Source: Carnegiea gigantea (Eukaryota > Streptophyta > Magnoliopsida > Caryophyllales > Cactaceae). Taken from it: DNA of 64,000 nucleotides. This document shows, piece by piece, positions 12,601 to 22,790 of the stretch. The DNA is taken from contig JAKOGI010000329.1 of assembly GCA_029747015.1 (NCBI GenBank), forward strand, positions 439,501-503,500. The letters are read 5' to 3'. The notes under the pieces are model-generated. The model was not told where the DNA came from and searched no databases. It worked only from the letters and a program-made list of their open reading frames with translations. The translations under genes were made by a program, and so were the position numbers. The first letter of the stretch is position 1. Every line of letters begins with the position of its first letter.

Positions 12601-12650
12601 TCATCCTTATCCACATTGGAAAGGAAAAGCTTGCCATCTCACTAAAATTC
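9645..12650 (-). pseudogene. Antisense PMD (plant mobile domain) gene, broken
   Basis: PMD proteins (PF10536 type, the family of Arabidopsis MAIN/MAIL1) are nuclear proteins, and many relatives sit in transposable elements. Reading leftwards, the domain begins near 12390 with LYSYSRDVHILDAFYESWC, NTLHTISGEMPISLW and, after a frameshift near 12120, DFYRLSSLPINGKIYNETVP. A middle block at 11791-11564 reads TYLTAFLSCWPCVFPL and ASLMASGPSFSLAIPMLASI. The block at 11461-11087 includes DDDKSSYLISP and QFSRQFGFFEGI. A basic, Ser-rich stretch follows (11039-10551), then a tail to 9645 that seems to continue beyond the solo LTR to about 8170. At least three frameshifts and several stops separate the blocks. 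The identity rests on remembered family consensus. Confidence 0.65.
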
Positions 12651-12836
12651 TCTAAGGTGAACCATTATGAATCACTTGAAAATAGAGAAACACAAAGTTA
12701 ATTTCTTTTTTAGGAAGGAAATTAGTGAATTAAATAACATCCATGCAAAAATAAATACTAAAAAGGGGAAGGATGAAGGAAAATTAATCAAACATATTGG
12801 TTTTCTGCCACCAAGCTCCTAGTCATTACTTGTACT

Positions 12837-13172
12837 ACTTTTAGGTGTGTGGGCTTCTGTCCTGGGCCCTAAAAGGCCTAGTGATAAATCGTGTTCACGC
12901 GTGATTCTTCAAATCTTCGTACCACTTTTGACATGTGGGTTTCCACTTTGGGCCCTACAGAGGTAAACCATGTTCGCATGTGGTTCTTCAAATCTTCATC
13001 CACTTTTTCGCATATAGGTTTCCATTCTAGGCCCCAAAATGTTGAACAGTAAATCATGTTGGCAAGTGACTCTTCAAGTCTTCATGTCACTTATGGTGTA
13101 TGGGTTCCCATGCTAGGTCCCAAAAGACCTAGCAAAAAGCTACATTTGCAAGTGGTATTTCAAATGATTGGC
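12837..13172. repeat. Minisatellite, four units of about 80-88 bp
   Basis: Four head-to-tail copies share the pattern TGTGGGTTTCCA, then TTGGGCCCTA, AAACCATGTT and GGTTCTTCAAATCTTC. They have diverged by point changes and small indels. The array lies just upstream of the antisense PMD gene, where a promoter would be, but a regulatory role is only a guess. Confidence 0.8.
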
Positions 13173-15019
13173 CAGTCTGCACAAGTGACAACAAAGAAAT
13201 GCAACAAAAATGTGGCATAGGTCAAGAAATTCAATGCATGGAGTGTTCAAATAAAAAGGGGGCAAGCATGCACCTTTCCATTTATATAACTATCAATCAC
13301 AATACAAAATATGTAGCTTGTCACTTCTATGGTAGTTACATAGTCTAAATATATTAAAGGAGGGTCACATGTGATAAATGATAGAACCTTTATGCCATTC
13401 AAGCGAAGCATAAAGGGCGGTAATTGAAGCTTCCATGTTTCGATGAACCAAGATGATGGATGTTGAGTGAGCTTGATAGTTATTCCATTGATCTGCCACC
13501 ACACACATAGAAAAAAACAAAAACATGAACTCAGAATAATGTGACAAAATGAACAAAGCCAAAAAAAGGGAATGAACATATGTCCCAATGAAAGGAATAA
13601 AAAATTTTAGGAAAGATGCCACCTTTATCCAGTTGATCTGAAACAAAACATTCCTAGTCATGAAAATAAGTGGTCTTTGGCCACTTAAACATGATTCCCG
13701 GACCAAAAAAAATAAATAGGAGTCAAGCACAAGAAGACAAGTGCTTTACATAAATGCAATAACTTTGTTTAAAAAAAGTGAAATGTTTGCATCTTGGCCA
13801 TGACTTAAGGGCTAATGCTTTCAAGAAAAAGAGAGACAATAAGGCTTTCTTGCATATTTCAAGAAAGAAAGGACACCACATTAATAAAGGTAGTAGCTTT
13901 TTGAGAGTCGAAGCAAGTAAAGCTACAAATCAGAGGCTTAGAGCATGATTTTTTCACATGGAAATAAAAAAACAGAGCAGAAAAAGAAGCAAAAGTCATT
14001 ACCTTTTTTCTTGTTTAGAGTAATAAAAATGGTTGTTTAACCTTTTCAACTGGTTCAAAAAAGCAAAAAGAAGAAGAAAGATGGGTCAAGCACCCAAATG
14101 ACAAGGCTTTAAATGAAGCAAAGATTGTGTCTTTCACATGAAGATGCAAGTTTAAGAGATAAAAAAAAGGGGAAGAAAAATTGAGAAATTTGATACCTTT
14201 GATCAGCTATGAATGTCAGACCAAGAGCCAAGCCACTCAAATGGGAGCCTAGGCAATGCATGCATCAAGCCTTTAATGGGCCTTCCACTGAAAACAAGCA
14301 GTAGCAGCGATGTGAGGAGCCTCAGGTTCTGACTACAGACAGGAAGAAGAAGCAAGAGGCTTGGAGGTGTCACGTGCACCATTAGAGGCTTTTGAGTGAA
14401 GCAAGCTAAATTCTCGGTTGGGATTGAAAGGTAAAAAAAATTTGGGCCAGGCCCGCACGAGAAGGAAAGTTAGGGGGCACCATGTGAGGAAAGTGGACCG
14501 CTTAGATAAAACAAGAAACAAAGCAAGGCTCTAGGCCAGAAAAGAAATGAAATCCGAGGCTAAGGCCAGGCCCACACGAGAAGGAAATGAGAAAAAGGAG
14601 AAGGAAAGGGGAAATGGGGAACATGGGTCGCCGTTGGAAGGTGAACCGACCAAAATGGGAAGGAAATAAAGCCGATGGAGCAAAGTGTTGGTTTAGTTTG
14701 CTATTAGGCCACCGAGAATGTCCAGACCGAGACCATGGGGAAGCTAAGTGAAAGAAAAGGCAAGGCTAGGCCTGCTAAGGTTGGGTCATGTCCTTATTCT
14801 TCATCATGCCACTTAATCCAATCCTTTTTCTGTCAATTATTTGGCCAACAATTTTGCTCACTTATTCAAACTTTTATAATTTTTACAACATTAGCAAAAA
14901 AAAAAATTAAAATATATTTAAGTTATTTGTTGTGAGAAAATGTTAGATTAAAAAAAGAAGAAGAAGAAAATTGAGACGTCGGTCACGTTTAAACAATACA
15001 AGTCATGTACGTGACCTTG
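13173..15019. other. Right-hand untranslated interior of the gypsy element
   Basis: I see no supported gene. It is purine-rich on the plus strand (many GAAAAAGAAG runs at 13700-14200 and 14540-14660). CAGGCCCGCACGAGAAGGAAA occurs at about 14450 and a near-copy (CAGGCCCACACGAGAAGGAAA) at about 14565. Short open frames here show no motif and are probably chance. Confidence 0.5.
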
Positions 15020-15035
15020 TTTCAAGGGGGCGATT
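15020..15035 (+). other. Polypurine tract
   Basis: TTTCAAGGGGGCGATT lies directly before the 3' LTR (15036) and would prime plus-strand synthesis. Confidence 0.7.
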
Positions 15036-15703
15036 TGTAGGCACTAAAAAATATTTATGTGTCATACCAACATATAACATTAAATTGATTATTTGGGCCA
15101 ACTCTCTTAATTAATTTAATTAAGCCCATTTGACTTCCAAGTGAAAGCCCACTATGACTTCCAAGTCAAAGCCTAAGCGACATCTAAGTCAAAGTCCAAC
15201 AGCTTCCCAGGTCAAGGCCCGGTTGCAGCCCAAGAGACTTCCAAGTCAAGGTGCAAGTCAAAGTCACAATCAAAATAAATAACTCCTAAGTCAAATCGAT
15301 CTAAGTTGACGCCCGATTCAATGCCCGAAATGAGGTCTAAGTCCATTTTGACTTTTAAGAGGAAGGGGAAATTTTTCTATGAATAGACTCCAACCTCTCG
15401 TTTATTCAAGGTTGAAAAATTGAAAGAAAACACCAACACTCAAACATTCAATCGTTGAAGGGAGATAACAAGCACGTGTCATCCTTCCTCGAAGATCAAA
15501 TATTCGTTTTGATTGAGATTAAGCCTCTTAGACCTTCTCTCAAGATAAAGCTCATTCAAAGTTATTCAAGGAGAATTGAATGAGAGGATCACTTTCATGG
15601 TATTCAATAAAGATTGTACCCATATGTACAAATGAATACAAAGATTCAATCTTGTAATCAAATTCTTGTATAATTTATTTTAGGTGAAAATTTTTCGTTT
15701 ACA
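15036..15703 (+). repeat. 3' LTR of the PMD-carrying gypsy element
   Basis: It starts TGTAGGCACTAAAAAATATT like the 5' LTR and ends CGTTTACA. The length is 668 bp against 835 bp. Many substitutions separate the two copies, so the insertion is old. ACCAG follows, a possible decayed TSD matching ATTAG at 2712-2716. Confidence 0.8.
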
Positions 15704-17409
15704 ACCAGTTTGCCCATTCTCCTATTTCTCCTCTGCTTGCTTGCTATAGTTCAATCCTAAAACTGAGTTGATGGACTTATAGCACCTGTTTAGACTTATG
15801 GGATTCTCTTGTTCTCATTCCTTGGTATGGACTACTAGCTCTGACTTGATGATGGAAGAATAGATTCCTTTTCTTTTCTTTTCGTTTTGGCTTTACATTC
15901 ATTTTCAATTTCGTTACCTACTCCTTTACTAGTCCTATTCTATTTTTTTCCCTTTTAAATAATTACAGCTAATAGAAAAAAGGCAAGTTATACAAGAGTA
16001 TTATAATCGATTTATTCAACATCTAGGTAGAGTAACGGGGTCATTTTTACTTATTTGCTTTGTTTTATTTCATTTTCAGTTCTAATGAGTTGCCCATTCT
16101 TATAATTTCCTTTTGGGAGCATTCTTCAATATGTTAGCTTAGTGTTTAACTTCATTAATTATTTTATTTTGGTTATGCTACGAATGTTAGCATGTTAAAC
16201 TAGTAGAAAGTGATCAAATTCCGACCCCGTTACAGAGGACGATACCCTCAAGTATTACAACAATAAAGTGTACACTTGTGGAAAACCATAACAACCTTTT
16301 GCTATTCTAGCGGTCCAAATTTTTGATCTTTCATCGGTTTAGCGACCTTTCGCCACTCTAGCATTTTTTCCTAATCTAGCAGTACTGAGATTTGACCTTT
16401 TTCTAGTTTAGCTAATCTTTCCCTGATCTAGTGATTCTGAATTTGACCTTCGCTGATATAGTAGTCCTTTAGCTGGTTCATCAGTTTTGAATTTGGCCTT
16501 TCACCGTTGGACTGTAACTTTCATCGATCTAGCTATTTTGAATTGTTCACCATCTGTCATTCCAGCAATTCTAAACTATTGATCATTCTAATGGCCATTT
16601 TGCTGATATGTCGGTTTTAAGTTTAGTGTTATGGGAGTATGAAGACATGTAGCCAGATCCCTATGAACTTGGTGGTGTTGGAGCCTTGAGATTTGTAAGA
16701 AGATCCCTACAAACATCATGGCGTAAGAGCCTAAACACCTATGGTTAGCTCCATTTTAACTTGGTGGCATATAAGCCTACTCCTGATCTACCACTGGTGA
16801 GGTGTTGAAATGCCAAATGTTCAAGTTTGACTTTTTGTTACCTGGGTGTTGATGTTATGTCCTAAGAGAAGCAGGATGAGGTGTCCTCTATGGCTAGTTA
16901 CTTGATAACCCAAAGTTGTGTTAAAGTCCTTTTTATAAGCATGTTAGTGATTTTCCCAAAGGCAATGATGGCTACGGAAGGTGTGCTTTGAGGATAGGGT
17001 CCCACTTTGATGTGTATTTATAACTAACTAGGTTATGTCCCCTTCCTATAGGGTTATTATCATGCCTAAATATGCAATCATTCAATCCAAGGTTTTGAAG
17101 TGATCCAGGTGAAGGGCGGGCTAGCTAATAAATTAGCTAAAGACCCATGTATAGAGATCCAGGTGCACATGCTAGCCTAGATTAGACTATGCATGCACGT
17201 CGACTATGTGGACACAACTGTACTCACTATGCTAACTTATAATGGCCTAACCTTGCATGCAAGTAAGTGAGGCTATCGCGATAAGTTAATGGTCCTTTGT
17301 TTTGGACCTGATTAATGTATAGGAGATTGATGGATTAAACACAATGTTGTCTATAGCTTAGGTTGCAAAATGTAGTAATATGAGCGATAAAAATTTTAAT
17401 GACCCTGTG
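15704..17409. other. Unassigned DNA between two gypsy elements
   Basis: I find no gene. Within it, 16295-16620 is a field of degenerate repeats about 35-45 bp long built on CTAGC, TTTGACCTTT and TTTCGCTGATCTAG-like words. Two GATCCCTA(C/T)(G/A)AAC stretches near 16650 and 16705 suggest a further local duplication. The segment 15704 onward may be the continuation of the DNA that ended at 2716. Confidence 0.45.
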
Positions 17410-18409
17410 TGATGGAGATCTAGTCCATGGTCCAAGACACTTTAAGTTAAGGCGCTAGTCCTACTGAATGCATAGGTTTGTTTTACAAGCCTGTGTTATA
17501 CCGTCTGATCAGTTAAGGAATCAAAGTTACATTGGAGTAACTTAACTCATTTTTTCCAGCTCACAGCATAGCTATTAGATGATGGAAGTTACCCTAAAAC
17601 TTTTGGAGTGCTCAAGGATATAGAATCAGCCAAGAAACAAACCCTACCCAATTCTTAGTCCAGTGTATCTAGTTTTGAGAGTCAGCTTGACCCGCACAGG
17701 GTAGCTTGCTGGTAAGTTTAAGACTTTAAAGGATGTTAAAAATATTACCTTAAGTGACAATAATGTGGTAGAATCAAATCAGGTTATACCAGCTTTTACC
17801 CAGCTGAAAATCACTAGAAATTCCTTTAATCAATTGGATTTCAGGCTGTTGCCCACTTTTTTCTATCTAAGGAGTTCTCAAGGTTTGAAGCTGTAACTTG
17901 CACCCATTAGCGATCATTAGGAGAGCTAATATGTTGTATTATCTTGACACCACATTGGTTGAGATTAGCAAATAAAAGAGATATAAAATTAGGCTGATTA
18001 CTTTTCTATTAAGTTACTATTGCCAGTATTCTTTGTACCTTAGTTTAGCCATCGATAGGAGTGAGGCTTGGTTTAGAAACCTAACTTTCACTTATATGTG
18101 ACCAAATGTTGAATGAGCGAATGTTGACCATGACACATTCACCTCAAAATTTTCTTCAGCTTATTGCTATCTCTGGCCAGTTTGGTTAGTGATATAGTGA
18201 GTCTTGGTTTGCTAATTAGTGGTGTGTTGTATCTAGTTTGCAGCCAAGGGCCTTAAAACTTAGTTTTTGTTAACTGTTATCCTTCTTATATTCAGCTAAT
18301 ATTGTTATAAGTGTTATCTGTTTCGCATTATTTCACTCCAGTGTCTGAGTGTGAGTTGTTCTTGTTGTATTCCACTTAATTCCTTATTGCCCTGCTAGTT
18401 TCTCCATCA
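17410..18409 (+). repeat. 5' LTR of the Met-primed gypsy element
   Basis: It has perfect 9-bp inverted ends (TGATGGAGA and TCTCCATCA). The body matches 24122-25125 over its whole length (for example CTAGTCCATGGTC and GAAATTCCTTTGATC-type blocks), with heavy divergence. Confidence 0.9.
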
Positions 18410-18412
18410 TAT

Positions 18413-18426
18413 TTGGCATCAGAGCC
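18413..18426 (+). other. Primer-binding site, initiator Met tRNA
   Basis: TTGGCATCAGAGCC stands three bases after the 5' LTR and differs by one base from the usual TGGTATCAGAGCC complementary to initiator tRNA-Met. Confidence 0.85.
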
Positions 18427-18499
18427 AAGGTTACGCTCCTTGGTCTAAACCTTAGACACAAACACAACCCACGACCTAAACGCATAGCCTACGAAGAAC

Positions 18500-19594
18500 C
18501 AGGCTATTTGGATAGGCAAGATGAGTGTAATGTGACTTTGAAAGAAGAGCTTGAGGCATTAATGAAGAACTATGAGTGCCTAGATAAGCAGAATGAGTAC
18601 ATCAAGAAGGAATATAGGGAATCCCTTAAGAACAAAAGGAAAGCTTTGTATTCAGATACAGCAAACTATTGAGGTCAATCTCATGGGGAATCTAAAAGCT
18701 AAGAAAACGCTTTTAGCAGCTCCAGTAAGGGCCACTCTAAGCCAAGAGCTAGAAGAAGTGAAAGGCATCACTATCAATCTAGCTATGACATCAAAGTAAA
18801 GTCCTGAGTTTGAAGGAAGGCTTGACCTTGATGAATTTCTTGACTAGTTGTGAGAGGGTCTTTGACTACAAAGACATACTTGAGGACAAGAAGGTTAAGT
18901 TGGTGGCCTTGAGATCAAGCAAGTATGCCTCCTTGTCGTAGACTAACTTGTGTGCCAAGAGAGCTAAAAGGAAGAAGAGCAAGATTAGAACCTAGGCTAA
19001 GATGATCGAAGCTCAAAGCCAAGCTCCTACCCCTTCCTATCCTCAAGACAACTATGCTCAATTGCGTGGTCTAACTTAAGGCACCACGCCTGTTAATGAG
19101 TACACTCAAGAGTTTGAAAAGATCTTAATTAAATGAGACTTGCAAGAACCTGAGGACCAGACCATGGTGAGATACCTGAGTGGTCTTGATCGTAGGTACT
19201 CTCATGTTGTTAAACTGCAGTGGTATACAATATTTGTGGATGTTTGAGTGTTCGCTCATAGAGTTGAGCAATAGAAGAAAAGAAAGTTAATGAAGAAATA
19301 TATAGCTAAACCTGATCCTAGAAACCTACCCTTTACTCCAGGAAGCACACCACTGACTCCTAAACCCACTGGGAACTCCGCTTAAGTAGCATATAGAGTC
19401 CCAACTCCAAAAAATAAACCCCACCTAGGCTATACTGCCAATAAAAGATGCTACCAACGGCAAGAACTTGGGTGTATTACCTTTTAATGTCGTCATAGAA
19501 GGATGATAACCTTAGTAGAATACCAAGTTATCCAAGAAAGAGATATAGAGGAAGAAAGGGAGGTCCGCTTGACAGAAGTTCAAAAGGAAGAGTA
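18500..19594 (+). pseudogene. Gypsy gag remnant
   Basis: Pieces of a Gag protein can be read in shifting frames. They include a Gln/Lys-rich N-terminus (18593-18799) and a PVNEYTQEFEKILIK block with a VRYLSGLDRRY match near 19095-19200, which is the end of the gypsy Gag core. A decayed Cys-type stretch lies near 19440-19500. Stops occur every few dozen codons. No full-length Gag is possible. Confidence 0.6.
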
Positions 19595-20198
19595 GGTGGT
19601 TGCTAAGCCAGATAAGGGAGATTTATTGATGATCAAAAGATCCCTCAATGTCCAGAAAAGTGCTAAGGATGAGCAAAGGGAGAATATCATTCATAGCGTT
19701 AGCTGCTTAAAGGTGGCCTCTACTAGTATGGTTGAAAAGCTTGGCTTGCAAACATCCATGCGCCCCCATCCCTATAATATTCAATGGCTCAACAAAGGTA
19801 AGGGATTACAAGTTAGCTCAAAATGCTTAGTTGCTTCTTCAACTGGAAAGAGTTATTTTGATGAGGTTTGGTGTGAAATAATTGCTATGGATGTATGTCA
19901 TATGCTATTAGGGAGGCCTTGGTTGTTTGACATAAGAGTAACCTATGATGGGTATCGAAACACTTACTTATTCACCAAGGATTGGAAAAAAATAACCCTG
20001 CCCCTTTTAGCTCGTCACCAACTGTCTAAACACAAACCCTCCAAAACACATAACCAAATTGAGAGGTTCCTTACTCTTGTGGAGCCTACCCGTAAAGCTC
20101 ATGATATGAGTTTAGGCCTTTCAAGGAGTGGATTCTTTAATCTAGCTATGACCAAAAGAAACCTAGCCTATTCTCCCAGAAGCCAAGGCCATCCTTAA
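19595..20198 (+). pseudogene. Gypsy retropepsin remnant lacking its active site
   Basis: Open for about 200 codons. The flanks of a plant gypsy protease are clear: LLMIKRSLNVQ, then QRENIIHSVSCLK, then VASTSMVEKLGLQTSMRPHP, HMLLGRPWLFD and VTYDGYRNTY. The piece that normally lies between the second and third blocks, holding the catalytic D-G-G/D-S-G, is missing, apparently by deletion of roughly 20 codons near 19705-19720. The enzyme could not work even though the frame stays open. Confidence 0.75.
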
Positions 20199-20399
20199 CA
20201 TAAGCATGTCTTTCTAGAGGAGATCTCCCTGGTCTCCTACTAAAAGGCACTATCCTACATCATATTGATCTTATTTGAGTGGCTATCCTTCCTAATAAGC
20301 CATTTTACAGAATGAACCCCAAGGACACTTAAGATTTGCAAAGGTAGATGGAGGAACTAATAGCTACAGAATGATAAGGAAACCCTGAGTCCATGCGCT

Positions 20400-21540
20400 G
20401 TATCAACCCTACTTGTGCCTAAGAAAGATGGGAGCATTAGGATGTGTGTGGACAGTGGGGCTATCAACAAGATAACTATCAAGTACAAGCATCCCTTTCT
20501 AAGGTTAGAAGATATGCTGGATGAGCCCTATAGGTTTACGGTCTTCTTTAAGGTGGACTTCAGAAGTGCATACTACCAGATTAGGAATGGAGTAGGTGAT
20601 GAGAGGAAGACAACCTTTAAGACCATGGGAGGTTTGTATGAATGGTTGGTCAAGCCATTTGGTATTTAAAATTCACCTAGCAGTTTCATGAGGCTTATCA
20701 ACTAGGTGTTCATGCCCTTTATTAAGAGATTTGTGGTTGTCTATTTTGATGACATCTTAATCTACAACAAAATAGCGAGGGATCATTCTGACCGTTTGAA
20801 GTAGGTTGTACAACTGCTTAAACAAGAACGGCTGTATGGCAATCTTAAGAAGTGTACCTTTTTTACTGATGAGGTCATACTCTTAGGAAACAAAGTCATT
20901 GCTAATGGTATCTAGGTGGATGAGAGCAAGATAGAGGGTAATAAGAGCCAGCCAACTCATAAAAGCATCCATGATATGGGAGGCTTTCATGGATTACCTT
21001 CATTTTATAGAAGATTCATCTAGAATTTTAACACCATTGTGGTAGCAATGACTGAGGTGATCAAGGTAACTTTATTCCTGTGGAACTCAAAGGCTCATCA
21101 AGCCTTTGGAGAGTTTAGAAGTAGGCTCACTCAAGCTCCTGTTCTAGCCCTTCCATGCTTTGAGAACATGTTTGAAGTTAGGAGTGACACCTCTGGTGCA
21201 GGAGTTGGAGGAGTTACTCAAGAACGAAGGCCCTTAGCTTATTTAAGTGAAAAGCTAAGTGACTTTAAGAGAAAATATTCTACATATGACAAGGAATTTT
21301 ATGCCATCATCAGATGCTTAGAACACTGGAGTCGTTATCTTATAGCTAGTGAGTTTATCCTTCGTTCTAATCATAAGGCCCTAAAGTGCATCCAGGGGCA
21401 AAACAAACTCAATACTACGCATGGAAAGTAAGTGGAATACCTTCAGTCATTCTATTTCACCATTAAACACAAGTAGGGAAAAATGAATCATAGAGTTAAT
21501 GCTTTATCAAGGAGGCACTTACTCCTATTTCAATTAGAGA
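20400..21540 (+). pseudogene. Gypsy reverse transcriptase and RNase H remnant
   Basis: RT copies element RNA to DNA and RNase H removes the RNA strand. RT begins with [20 protein letters not shown], with [14 protein letters not shown] next and the catalytic box VVYFDDILIYN at about 20735-20770. Stops occur after LVKPFGI (20669) and at several later points, often CAG/CAA to TAG/TAA. The connection and RNase H part at 21039-21431 is still open, with FEVRSDTSGAGVGGV, PLAYLSEKLSD and YSTYDKEFYAIIRCLEHWSRYL. It is a typical Ty3/gypsy domain order and is clearly dead. Confidence 0.85.
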
Positions 21541-22778
21541 CTTGTTTTATGGGGTTTGAGCACCTCTAGGGTCTATCTGAGAAAGATAAGGATTTCAACA
21601 AGTTCTATGAGCCTTGCAGGAGGAAGCCAACATGAGAGTACCTAGAAAGAGTACTTGTTTAGAGGAACCAGATTGTATGTTCGTAAGTGTGGAACAAGAT
21701 ATTACTAATCAGAGAGGTACATGAGCAGGATTTAGCAGGCCATTATGGGGAAAGCAGGACACTTAGTATGCTCAAGGAGCATTATCACTTAGTATGTATA
21801 AGGATGCCCAAGACATCCTAAAGAGGTGTGGTACTTGCTAAGTAGCCAAGAGTCACTCTTTGCCTCAAGGACTGTATACAATCCTTTCAGTACCTCTAGG
21901 CCCTTGGACCGATGTAAGTATGGATTTTGTACTGGGATTACCAATGACATAGAAGGGCAAGGACTCAATCTTTGTGGTTGGGTATAGGTTCTCAAAGATG
22001 GCTTATTTCATAGCCTGTATAAAGACAAATAATGCCACTTAAGTTGCTAGACCATGCTTTAAGGAAGTCATGAGGCCCCATGGTGCCCCAAGATCTATTA
22101 TTTCAGACAGGGATACAAAATTCCTTTCCCATTTCTGGATTGCTCCATAGAAAAAGCTAGGCACCAAACTCAAGTTCAGCACCACCTAACATCCCAAAAC
22201 TAATGGCTAGATTGTAGTTGCTAATAGAACTCTAAAGACAATCCTAAGAACGTTGACCAAAACTCAAGCCATAGCCTAGGATCTCTTATACCTCTTACGG
22301 AGTTTGCATATAACAGAGCCCCACACAAGACCACTATCATGACTCCATTCTGGATAGTTTATGATATTTATCCTCTTACCGCATGAGATCTAGTCCTAAG
22401 AGCCATTGAAGCGAAGCCTAGTGTGGATGCTGAGAAGAGGATTAAGAAAATCTAGGAGCTACATACCAGAGTGGGCAAAAGATCGAGAGAAGTAATACTA
22501 TTTGCCAATCCCTTGCAAACAAACACAAAATGAAGATTGTGTTTCAACCTAGAGACATTGTATGGGTCCATCTAAGAAAGGAAAGATTTCTACAGAGAGA
22601 AGGTCTAAACTAAGGCCAAGGGCATATGGTCCATTTGAGATTCTTGAAGGAATCAATGATCATGCATACAAAGTTCAGCAACGAGAGATTATAGAGTATC
22701 AACCACTTTAAATGTGGTAGACTTAAGCCCTTACGTGCATGATGAACCCCTAGAGAATTTGAGGTAATATTCTCTTCC
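21541..22778 (+). pseudogene. Gypsy integrase remnant
   Basis: Integrase inserts the DNA copy. The zinc-binding region survives only as HYGESRTLSMLKEHYHL-type text and RCGTC near 21830. The core shows [12 protein letters not shown] (first Asp, about 21915), [15 protein letters not shown] (second Asp, about 22095) and HPKTNG followed by VVANRTL near 22190-22230, where the usual third-acid TEVVNRTL has lost its Glu. A VVDLSPYV-like end before the PPT fits the tail of pol. There are many stops. Confidence 0.75.
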
Positions 22779-22780
22779 AC

Positions 22781-22790
22781 AAGGGGAGGA
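22781..22790 (+). other. Polypurine tract
   Basis: AAGGGGAGGA lies directly before the TGATGGAGA start of the 3' LTR. Confidence 0.75.

Larger units (their letters stand above)
2717..15703 (+). mobile_element. Decayed Ty3/gypsy element with gag-pro and an antisense PMD gene
   Basis: The element is bounded by homologous LTRs (2717-3551 and 15036-15703) that both start TGTAGGCACTAAAAA. A PBS follows the left LTR and a PPT (TTTCAAGGGGGCGATT) precedes the right one. The flanking pentamers ATTAG and ACCAG differ by two C/T transitions, so they may be a decayed 5-bp TSD. The interior carries gypsy gag and protease remnants on the plus strand, but I could not find RT, RNase H or integrase. The middle and right part holds a long antisense PMD-type gene remnant instead. 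A solo LTR (8307-9639) was inserted later. It is probably a non-autonomous carrier. Every reading frame is broken many times. Confidence 0.8.

Noticed and set aside
12837..13172. CRISPR-like array
   Set aside because: Units are adjacent, diverged and without spacers, in a plant nuclear repeat context.
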